From contig NW_002476241.1 of assembly GCF_000189635.1 (NCBI RefSeq), positions 310,001 through 374,000 of the forward strand: a stretch of DNA of 64,000 bases. Reading direction: 5' to 3'. The notes under the pieces are model-generated. The model saw only the letters and a program-made list of their open reading frames with translations. It had not been told where the DNA came from and made no database searches. Position numbers and translations under genes: made by a program. Numbering within the stretch: position 1 is the first letter of the stretch; each line of letters begins with the position of its first letter. This stretch comes from Tetrahymena thermophila SB210. Taxonomy: Eukaryota > Ciliophora > Oligohymenophorea > Hymenostomatida > Tetrahymenidae. Below are positions 55,014-64,000 of this stretch, piece by piece.

Positions 55014-56830
55014 TCACTATAATTTTTAACAGTGCCTCCTTAGACACAGATAAGCAATAATAGCAAAAGCAAAATATAGGACAATCAGCATCAAAATACT
55101 ATTCCACTTACCAAAGTTTAAATGATATATTTAAATCGGATTGTATTGGAAAGTAGTATTTTAGAATTCGTTTTCAGCAAGAGCATTGAATGAATAAAAT
55201 GAAGGGTTTATATATTCTATCCATCCTATCCACTCAGGATAGGTACTCCTATTTTTGAATACACCTCCAAACAAAAAAAGTGGAAGGACGAACGTTGAAG
55301 CAAATGGAACAGCGACACTAGCTGACTTAAAGATAGATCCAGCAAGTAGTCCAGTTACATTTCCTACATTAGTTGTAATAATAAAAGTTAGAACAAAAAA
55401 AAAGAATTATTCTGCTGTACGAGCAAAACCAATCATCCAATATACTATACAAGACATCAAAACGGCAAACATGCTGCAAGAAAATAGTTCTGGGATAAGC
55501 TTAGAAAGGAAATATGGGAAGGTTGAGTACATTTATGAAGACTACTCTTTCAAAAATACAGGCCTCTCCTAGGTAAAAGATAAAACTTAGGGATTCATGC
55601 TTTAGTAGAATATACCAAGAGCTAATAGGTATAAACATTTAGCAATTTAAAGAGAGTCCTGCATATTTTAATTATCTCTTTTTAGCTACCAGTATATAGC
55701 TCCAGTAATTATTCCATTAATTATTACTTGTATAAAACGAGTTTTGACAAGTAATCTATGTCTCTTTAAGTTCAAGATTTACCTCTTTAATAAAGCCCCT
55801 ATTTCATAAGCAAAAGATAGTTTAGCCATTTTTTATGGTAAACTTAAGTTGCTGCTTTCTAGATGTTTATTTGATTCTTCAATTTATAGTAGAGTATCTG
55901 GCAATAAATTTTTATTATAATTTTCAATAAATATTTTAAGAATTTATTAGTCCTAGTTACTCATTAATTACATGAAATAATCTGCAGGATTACTATTTAG
56001 AGGGCATTAATATCCCATTTAACTAAAATAAGATATTGTATTTGTTTGAAGTCCTTAATAAATTAGCTGTCCTTCAATTAATAAAAGTACTCTATCAAAT
56101 AATTACCAAATATCTGTTGTAGGTTAATGAATAGTAAATATTATAATGCTATTCTACTTTTCAGATAGTTGTTTTAAAATCCAAATAATTTAGTATGCAG
56201 TAAATGAGTCTAGTCCACTTGTAGGTTCATCTAAAAATAGAACTTAAGGTTATCCAATCAGTTCTATTCCAATGCAACATCTCTTTTTTTCACCGCCTTT
56301 TATTTTTTTAAATTTGATTAAAAATCAATTTTTTATCTTCAAATAAAATTTACCAGATATTCCTTTACTATTTTAATCACCAATAATAGTATCTTAACAA
56401 TGCTCGAGCTTAAGCTATTTTATGATATTGTATATCCTTTAGCTTTTCACTTCTTTTGGCAAAGAAAGGCGGATATCTGCTGCAAATGTGATATACTCTT
56501 TGACAGTTAAATTAGAAAGGAGCAAATCTTCTTACATTACATATCCAGAAAATTTACTAAATGAATCAGCATCATAATTTTAATTATTAATTTTTAAGGT
56601 ACCATTTAAATCATTGTTGTCATTCTTTCTTTTAATTTAAATACTTTTAGTTATTAGTTATTTTTAATACAATACTTACTCAATTCTTTTTGCTAAAATA
56701 TTTAAGAATGTGGTTTTGCCTGCTCCAGAAGAACCTAATATAGCATTTAAGCCTGATTTAAAATAACCAGATAAATTATGGAGAATTTACTTTTTATTGC
56801 TCTTTTTTTAAAATATTTTGTTATTTTTAC
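55014..56830 (-). CDS. ABCG-type half-transporter
   Basis: An ATP-binding domain precedes a membrane domain, the reversed order diagnostic of the ABCG/White family. Readable motifs: QILHNLSGYFKSGLNAILG, the Walker A GSSGAGKT (about 56735), VMQEDLLLSNLTVKEYI with the Q-loop Gln, the signature ISGGEKKR, Walker B VLFLDEPTSGLDS and the switch TIHQP. The membrane part contains the linker FAYEIGALLKRQILNLKR and several helices. One is LFLFGGVFKNRSTYPEW, and the last is LMLIVLYFAFAIIAYLCLR. TGA at 55016-55014. At least two introns, after RIE at 56680 and inside the signature motif. The first exon is unclear: the frame is open upstream of the ABC fold to about 56830 without an ATG. Such proteins export lipids or hydrophobic compounds as dimers; the substrate is unknown. 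Confidence 0.88.
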
Positions 56831-59179
56831 TGATTTAGTATTAAATATTTTAGAATGATATAAAATCAGATTTATTATTAAAAAGAACCATATTTTTTAC
56901 AAAATTTAATTAAGAAATTTTAAATATCTAATTATTGTCTATTTAATTTTGTAAATAAATTAAATTTTATCAAATAAATAATCAATATAAAATATTGATT
57001 GTCTTTTTAAGTATTTAAGTTGTAGAAACTCTTTTAATGAAAAAAAATAATGAAATTTACATTTTTGATTTTTTTTTAATGGTAATGATTAAAACTCTTA
57101 TTCATAAATACCTAAAATAAATTACATTTTACTTTTTATAAAAGCTAAATTAATAAAATATTTCTCATAAATATTCAATATGGAGGAAAAAAAATTTCAG
57201 TTGAAAGAAACTGTTTATATGATCTATTTTTTATCTTACAATAAACAAAATAATTAAAATACAATACAATACAATACATCATAATTGGATTATAATTAAT
57301 TAACAATTAGTGATCATAAAAGAAGTAATCGTAATGCGAGAATACATCTATTTTTCGTATCAATCAAATTTATAAATTTAACAAAATGAGTACTTAATTT
57401 TTTATAGAAGTTATTTAGAAATAATATTAATCAAATTCAATGGTAAAATAATGCCTAACAAATAATTGATTTTCTTTCTTTTTTTGATATCAATTTAATC
57501 ATCCGAAATAAAATTATTAATTTATCTTACATTTTTTTTAATTTAATTTTTCCATTTAATTTGATTAAAAAAATTAGTATTTTAACACATAGAGTTTCTC
57601 TTGATCAAAATATTTTAACAATTTTCCCATTTAAGATTTAATAGAAAAGTTAAAAAAAGAAAAATAAATTTCTTTATCAACTATTTATATACTTTTGAAT
57701 AGAGAATGATAATGTGTTTTAAATTTCTAAAGTTATAAAGTTTTTTTCATACTATTCTAATTTTATTACTGGGGGAGTTCTCCCTTTAAGAATACTATTA
57801 TTTTTAAATGTGATGCAATTCTAAAATACATTTAATTACTTTCGCATCTATAATTTTTCTTTTTTCCCACTTAATTAATAAAAAGATACAATTTTTTTTA
57901 ATGAAAGATTTGAAATTAATTTAAATCAGCTGAATTAGTAGATTAGTAGGAATATAAATCAAATTTTTCTTACTTTTTTTGATTGTATTTTAAATTCTTT
58001 TATTTACTAACTAACTTTTACTCATCAATTGATTCAATTACAACTAAAAACAAAGAACTAATTGTGAAAATCCAAATAATTTTCAAAGTTAACTTTATTT
58101 AAAACAAAATATTTAAAAATTTTCTAGATAAGAAATCTAAGAATAAAGATTTCATTAAAAATATAATCAAAAAACAATTGGTTTCTAATTCTTAAATGAA
58201 ATTAAGATCTTAGGTTAATATTTTTTTAAATTTTAATAAATATTTAATCTGTCACTTACAAAGGTTTATTTTTTTAAATTTAATCAGCAATACTGATAAA
58301 AACTAAAAAACTAAATGACGTTTAATAAATCAATTATTAAACTAAATAAAGAAACAAAACCATGAGTTTCTATTGTTAAATAGACAAGTCCAATAAAAGG
58401 CTTTCTTTTATAATTTTAGAAAGTGTAACATTATAAGATACAAAACTAGGTATTTTAGTATATGAACTTTAGTAAAATTCTTTAAAAATATAAAATTTAT
58501 AGTAAAATTTAGAATATTATAATTCTACAAATATAATATTATTGAATAGATATAAGAGTTTTTATTCTTTCAAAAGTTGAAAAAAAAGTTTATAAGCAAT
58601 AGATTATAATAAATATTTTACTTAAGGCCATAATTTTTACTTATGAATTTTATTCTAAATGAAATTTTCAAAAATTCAAAATTCAAATTTATTTTGGAGA
58701 TTTTATATTCTTTTTTGGAATTATAAACTTTTTATAAAAATTCTTTATTAAATAAACAATCTTTGTGTAGATTTTATTTTACTTCTTTTTATTATTTATT
58801 CCTTTTCATTGATAACAATATTGTATTAAATAATTTTTTAAAAACAATTACGTAAATAGATTTTAGGTGAATGAGCATATTCATTATTGGTTGAATAATA
58901 TATATTCAACTATTTTTTTTACAATTTAATATTCACCCTTAAATCACCCTTATTCACCTTAGGTTGAATCACCTCAAAATTTGGGTGAATGACATAAATT
59001 TTCTTTTTTCTTTTTAATTATTGTAAATTATTTAAAGATAAAGCCATTTTTTTTTTATAGGTTCAATATATTTTCAAAAAAATACTTTAATGACAATATT
59101 AATTAAAATTTAATGAATTTAAAAGCAATCAACTCACATATAAAATAAATGTTATAGAAATATGATTTATAAAATTATT
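56831..59179. other. AT-rich intergenic region
   Basis: Upstream of ABCG and ahead of cassette arm B. Mostly A/T. A four-fold ACAAT microsatellite occurs near 57258-57280. The only structured patch is the GGTGAAT/ATTCACC cluster at 58866-58993. A missing first ABCG exon may lie here, but I could not identify it. Confidence 0.45.
58866..58993. repeat. GGTGAAT/ATTCACC motif cluster beside cassette arm B
   Basis: GGTGAATGA occurs at both ends (58866 and 58984), with three inverted ATTCACC/ATCACC copies between, plus GGTTGAATCACC near 58961. A small hairpin (TTGAATA, 5-base loop, TATTCAA) sits at 58891-58909. The patch lies about 190 bases outside the end of arm B. It could be a footprint of insertion or a protein-binding array. 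Confidence 0.5.
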
Positions 59180-59188
59180 TTAATTTTT

Positions 59189-59878
59189 TCATGTAGCAGG
59201 TTGTTGAGCATTCTATAAACGTTCGAAATGTTAAACACTTAATTTCAATTAAGGAATATGAGTTTTTAGTATTGTATAAAATGCTTAAGTGCATAGAAGA
59301 ACTAGCATAAATATTGTTAGTATGCTTGTTTTGCTCTAAATAAATTAAAATAAGCACAAAGGGAGCATTATTAGAAAATTAAAGCTGTATATTAATGCAT
59401 AAAGTATGTTAGAAGTATGATATAGGGGAGACTCTTTCTATTTTAAGACTCTTAGTATATTTTTTGCATTCATTGGGACATTGCAGAATGTAGCATATCT
59501 AAGGATGTAAATATTTTCTGACCCAGACTAGCTATGTAAAATAGCTATGAGGATAAAAAACAGTGTTAATCCGTGATGGATAAGTAACCATGAATTAAGT
59601 TCCTTTTTTATTTGTCTAGCTACTAAATCAAAGCCAAAGAAACTGCAAGTAAGGACATGGAAATAAAGCTATATTTCAGTCAAGTTATTTCCAAATATTT
59701 TATATTTAACATCATGATCAAGATTAAAGGATACAATAGTCTCAAAATAGATAAAAGCTATTAACCAATGAACCATAGATAGTATAGAAAACACTATTTG
59801 TAAGTTATAGTTCAACTTTACCAAATATTTATAAGCAAGAGTCCAAAGAGATACGGCAAAGATCAAAGGCACAAACAT
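59189..59878 (-). CDS. TLC-domain-like membrane protein, cassette copy B
   Basis: Encodes 229 aa, exactly the length of copy A. By hand alignment it differs from copy A at 28 positions. Most differences in the membrane segments are conservative (L/I, V/I), and several cluster in the loop before the last helix and in the extreme C-terminus (LQNAQQPAT against LQNVGNSAT). The LLIHHGLT motif with the paired His is unchanged, as are FGFDLVARQI and FCNVPMN. Start ATG 59878-59876, stop TGA 59191-59189. No internal TGA or frameshift, so the copy looks functional. See copy A for the family. Confidence 0.72.
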
Positions 59879-60525
59879 TTTTCTAAATCTATTAATATAT
59901 AATAATATAATTAAATATATTCTATTTTTTTATTTTTACCTTTTATTTTTCTTAAGTGTTAAAATGTATTTATTTATTTAATTTATATTCTTTGTAATTC
60001 ATTTTAAAAGTTAATGAGTTTTTAAAGTTACCAAACCATAGAAAAATGGTATTTAATTATCTCAAAATCTTACCCCATATATAATTATAAATTAAATTCA
60101 AATTAACTTTTTTAAGAACCTTTTTATCGATAAATCGATCACATTATCATACATATATTAACGGTAGTATTTGAAATTTGAAATTTTATAACAAAATTCA
60201 ATTTAATTTCAAATATTATAATTTGATAAAATCACAACTGTCAATAAGAATAAATTTAAATTATAATTCTTATTTTTACCATTTTTTTACTAATTATAAT
60301 AGAAAATTTAAATTCTCAATTTAAAAATATCAATCAATATATTATTTGAAAATAAAAGTACTTATATGATACATTAGCTTATAAAAAGCTGTTAAAATTA
60401 TTAAAAAATCTATATATAGTTATAAATATACAAAAAATTTTAAATACACTTATTTAAATTAATTTTTAAATATAATAGTTAACTATATTTTTTATATGAA
60501 ATAGGTTGTTACTAATATTTTTTTG

Positions 60526-60927
60526 TCATTCTTAATTGAAAACAAGCATTATTATATTTATATTATTTTTTGTCTGAATCAGGCTAGCTTCCTTTAAATC
60601 ATAAGGATGAAAATAGATTTTAACAAATTCAACATCAACGACATTTTTAAATATCATAGCAGTTTCTTTACCTGATTTTATTATTTCAACTATTCCTTCA
60701 TAAATTTTATCCAACTTTTTTTAAGTAATCAAGTCTACTTTAATTTTAATGGTAGGAAATCGTTACTAGATTTTTTAGTTTACTTTGTCAAATGTGAAAT
60801 TAGTACCTACCGTAACTGGCTTTCTGTTATACTTTAATTCAAATTGCATATATACAGGCAGAGTTTCATTTAAAAGTTATGTAATTTGATTTTTATTAAA
60901 TTTATTACTAAGATTTTTACTTTCCAT
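60526..60927 (-). CDS. Orphan 133-aa protein, cassette copy B
   Basis: MESKNLSNKFNKNQITQ to TGA at 60528-60526, 133 aa as in copy A. The N-terminal 60 residues are more diverged than the rest (FELKYNRKPVTVGTNFTF against IELKVNKKPIRFGSNFTF). The block DKIYEGIVEIIKSGKETAM is identical, and DLKEASLIQTKN is kept. The frame is intact despite many silent and spacer changes, which suggests purifying selection on the second half. It lies 647 bases upstream of the TLC copy B on the same strand. No recognised domain. Confidence 0.68.
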
Positions 60928-61075
60928 TTTTTTTGGTTTTTTTTAATGATTCTATTATTACTTTTATTTAATTTTTCTTTTGATTAATCTTCTTTTGATT
61001 CTATATCAAATAACTAAAAATATTTTATTGAAAATCTCCAATCTTAAATCAAAAGATAAATAACTGTTTTTTTAC

Positions 61076-61737
61076 ACTTTATAGAGTTAAAAAATATGAT
61101 TAATAATTACAATAGATATTTTAAAAAAAATAGATTGGTAGAATTAAAAACGGCATTAAATTTTTTACTAAGCGCCATTTTTAGAATAATCAATTAGATT
61201 AATAAAAAGGATTTTATATAAAACAAATTTTAATTTATTATATTTTTAATATAAATGCTAAAATAACTTAGTAATAGAATTTTGTTATACATCCTTCTCA
61301 TATAAAATCATGAAAAAGTAAATATCTTAACCTATTAATGAAGATTTTAATATCCTTACTAAAATCTTCCTTTTTTAATTTTGAACGAACATCCAAATAG
61401 AATAATAGATAATCAAGAAAGAAAAATAAGAAAAATAAAATCAGAATGATTTTGATTTTAAAATTCAAAAAATTGCCACAAAATAAGAATTTCAGTTTTT
61501 TACCACTCTTTTAATTATTCTTTTAGTAATATGAATATGTGGTAATTAAATAAAGATATGAAAAATATCATACGAAAATATGTAAGGATATGTGTGATGT
61601 ATTAGTTAAGAGATAGTATTAATAAATAGTTCTATTTAAATTTCTTTTAATTGTTATTACTGTAATATCAAGTAAATTACTCTAATTAATCTAAAAATAC
61701 TTAAATAATACCAAAATAAAAAATACAGAATTTTATT
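61076..61737. other. AT-rich spacer
   Basis: Between cassette arm B and the 484-bp tandem repeat. No coding or RNA feature seen. Confidence 0.45.
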
Positions 61738-62699
61738 CATCTTCAAAATATTTATTATGACGTAATTGATTTCATCATTAACAATTCAAAAAATCCCATA
61801 TTAAATTATCCTAATTCATTTTTTATCCAATATTTCAAATCATCTATCAATCTGCTGCTTATATTTTTAATTTTTACTATAACTATTTGATCTTACACTT
61901 CTAAAAATGATCTACTGTTTAAAAAATAAATATTTTTATTCAAAACTCTTCAAATTATTCATTTTATTTAATTCTTAGTCTAGTTGAACATAGCTTTTAA
62001 CATTTTGTAAGGATAATTAATCAATCACTGATAAATACAATATTATTATTGAATATTTTATCATATATGAGTGATTTATTAATTAAAATTAGATATCTTA
62101 TTTGATTGATTTTCTAACAAACAAACTACAGGTTATAATATTTTATGTGGATATATTAATCAATTAAACTGTAACTTTATTTGAATAAATTACGAATTTC
62201 ACATACTTTTCTAATAGAAAGCATCTCCAAAATATTTATTATGACGTAATTGATTTCATCATTAACAATTCAAAAAATCCCATATTAAATTATCCTAATT
62301 CATTTTTATCCAATATTTCAGATCATCTATCAATCTGCTGCTTATATTTTTAATTTTTACTATAACTATTTGATCTTACACTTCTAAAAATGATCTACTG
62401 TTTAAAAAATAAATAATTTTATTCAAAACTCTTCAAATTATTCATTTTATTTAATTCTTAGTCTAGTTGAACATAGCTTTTAACATTTTGTAAGGATAAT
62501 TAATCAATCACTGATAAATACAATATTATTATTGAATATTTTATCATATATGAGTGATTTATTAATTAAAATTAGATATCTTATTTGATTGATTTTCTAA
62601 CAAAAAAAACTACAAATATTTTATGTGGATATATTAATCAATTAAACTGTAACTTTATTTGAATAAATTACGAATTTCACATACTTTTCTAATAGAAAG
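61738..62699. repeat. Near-identical tandem duplication, 484-base period
   Basis: Unit 1 (61738-62220) and unit 2 (62222-62699) are almost identical, from ATATTTATTATGACGTAA to ACATACTTTTCTAATAGAAA. The few differences I see are single bases or small indels, such as one T in the run near 61820/62305, and a GGTTATA present only in unit 1 near 62130. No long coding frame is shared. High identity in otherwise fast-drifting A/T DNA implies a recent duplication. Confidence 0.9.
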
Positions 62700-63049
62700 A
62701 AGAAAGAATCTAATTTAATAAAATTCTTTCTATTCACATTTTTTTGCAAATAGATTATTTAATTTTATGAATTGACTGACATCTTTTATTTTAAATTCAC
62801 AATTACAAGATACAAAACAATAACTATTTTCCTTGATATAGATCGAGTTTTGTTTTAAAGAAAGCATTAATAATAAAGAAATATTTGCTTATTTTGTTGT
62901 AAAATATTTAATTTTAATTTCTTCTCATTATTTTGATGATTTTCTTAAAACTTTTGTAAATAGTTTAAAGTCATGTTATAAAATAAATCTATATTGAAAT
63001 AATTTACTCTTACATCCTTTATTATTTTAATATAAAATTCATTTTTTTT

Positions 63050-63322
63050 TCAATAGTAAATATCATTTACTTTAATATTCTGATATTCTAAATTTTTTAT
63101 TGATTCTTTGAATAGAATATTTTAGAATAAATTATGTGAGATAACTGCTCTGTGAATATTATCATTTATTTTTTGAAATTTAAAGTTATTTGCTATCACA
63201 ACTGGCTTTTTATTTTTCTTTAATTCTAATTATATGTATACTGGCAAAATTTCATTTAATTATTTTAAAATTTGAGTAAGATTTATTGATTAATTTTTAT
63301 TGCTATTATTTTAAGTTTCTAT
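63050..63322 (-). pseudogene. Decayed third copy of the orphan cassette gene
   Basis: The frame IETQNNSNKNQSIN then LNEILPVYIQLELKKNKKP and NNFKFQKIN is clearly homologous to the orphan gene copies A and B. The position of their start Met is ATA here (63322-63320), and no other ATG lies near in frame. Similarity fades after about 60 residues and the frame ends at TGA 63052-63050. The conserved IYEGIVEIIKSG block is gone, and no TLC gene follows. Same strand as arm B. Confidence 0.7.
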
Positions 63323-64000
63323 TTGATAGAGTGTAAAATTGATAATTATTTGTTTTTATGTTTTTAATTATCTTAAAATGTGAATTTTCCTTATTAAAGC
63401 AAATTAAAAGTATTTTATTTAATTTTCTTATTTAATACAAATTAATAGTATTTTATTTTATTTTATTTTCTAGTAATTAATATCTAAAACAGAAATAAGA
63501 AATAATGTATTTTAAACAATATTTTTATTCATATGCTCTTATCAATGTCAAATATGAATAATTTTACAAATATTAAAAGTATGGAGTATCTATCAAACCT
63601 CCATATTTTATCTTAATTAAGATCCTTAATTTTATAAAAATTGTTTATCTATTTATGTCAATCAAAATATGAAAAAATACGAAATGTTCACCACTTTCTA
63701 CTTACATAAATTAATATAATTTAGATTACTAACTAAAATCTTTAAAATTCTTAAAGAAATATTTTTGAAAAATTTATAAATTTATATATTTAAAAATTCA
63801 ATTATACAAACTTTTTAAAATAATATTGTTATAAATCAATAATACTCAATAAAATAAGAAAATAAATAACTATTTTAAGTCTCAATTTATTACCATTAAT
63901 AACTAAATCTCTATAAATAAGTTTGTTTGTAATAAAAAATAAATCTTTGTATTGAATTTATTTTATTTACTTAAATACTTAACATATTTTATTAAAATTA
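63323..64000. other. AT-rich end of window
   Basis: Featureless A/T-rich DNA with a TTTTA simple-repeat patch near 63415-63470. No gene recognised. Confidence 0.45.

Larger units (their letters stand above)
59180..61075 (-). repeat. Inverted duplication, arm B (two-gene cassette)
   Basis: Reverse-complement counterpart of 48060-49900, separated from it by about 9.3 kb that carries the methyltransferase and ABCG genes. Gene order and orientation within the arm are kept. Upstream flank, both genes and the short 3' flank match; the spacer between the genes is 647 bases, with several indels relative to arm A. Confidence 0.85.

Noticed and set aside
55255..55572. Plus-strand 105-aa frame
   Set aside because: It lies antisense to the ABCG membrane domain, which has clear family similarity on the minus strand.

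Overview
This window is nuclear DNA of a ciliate, most likely Tetrahymena or a close relative. It is strongly AT-rich and full of short GT-AG introns. Its genes read cleanly only when TAA and TAG are glutamine and TGA is the sole stop. Several gene models that I spliced by hand close exactly in frame under that code: SEC61 gamma (73 aa), the Pol III subunit RPC25 (187 aa), a GSK3 kinase (449 aa), a PH-domain protein (501 aa) and an isoaspartyl methyltransferase fusion (669 aa). I saw no rRNA, tRNA, CRISPR array, telomere repeat or chromosome-breakage motif.

Layout. 1-3686 (minus): the 5' part of a secreted or surface Cys-rich repeat protein. 4617-9496 (minus): an oxysterol-binding-protein relative with PH and ORD domains. 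9500-10930 (minus): exon-like pieces that resemble a HAD-type phosphatase but do not join into one frame. 12523-12903 (minus): SEC61 gamma, with a hairpin just past its stop. 13041-13190 (minus): a lone R-SNARE-like fragment. 13618-14787 (minus): RPC25. 15591-18233 (plus): a His/Gln-rich protein ending in a GOLD domain. 18776-27006 (minus): a very long leucine-rich-repeat protein with a membrane C-terminus. 28614-33150 (plus): an importin-7/8 type nuclear import receptor. 35888-38826 (plus): GSK3/shaggy kinase. 40919-42577 (plus): PH-domain protein. 43779-45170 (minus): an unrecognised basic protein. 45570-45988 (plus): a broken relic resembling TFIIH subunit p52.

The last 16 kb is the accessory-looking part. 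A two-gene cassette (a 133-aa orphan protein followed by a 229-aa TLC-domain membrane protein) occurs at 48203-49895 on the plus strand. It occurs again, inverted, at 60927-59189 on the minus strand. Both copies have exactly the same protein lengths. Between them lie the isoaspartyl methyltransferase fusion (52282-54533, minus) and an ABCG half-transporter (55014-about 56830, minus). Beyond the second copy come a 484-bp tandem duplication (61738-62699) and a decayed third copy of the orphan gene that has lost its start codon (63050-63322).

The ordinary genes serve general cell functions: protein translocation, nuclear import, Pol III transcription, sterol/lipid transfer and kinase signalling. 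They are not an operon. The inverted cassette with its decayed satellite copy is the best candidate here for something undescribed. Large AT-rich intergenic stretches separate the genes, and two of them hold fragments of unrelated housekeeping genes.
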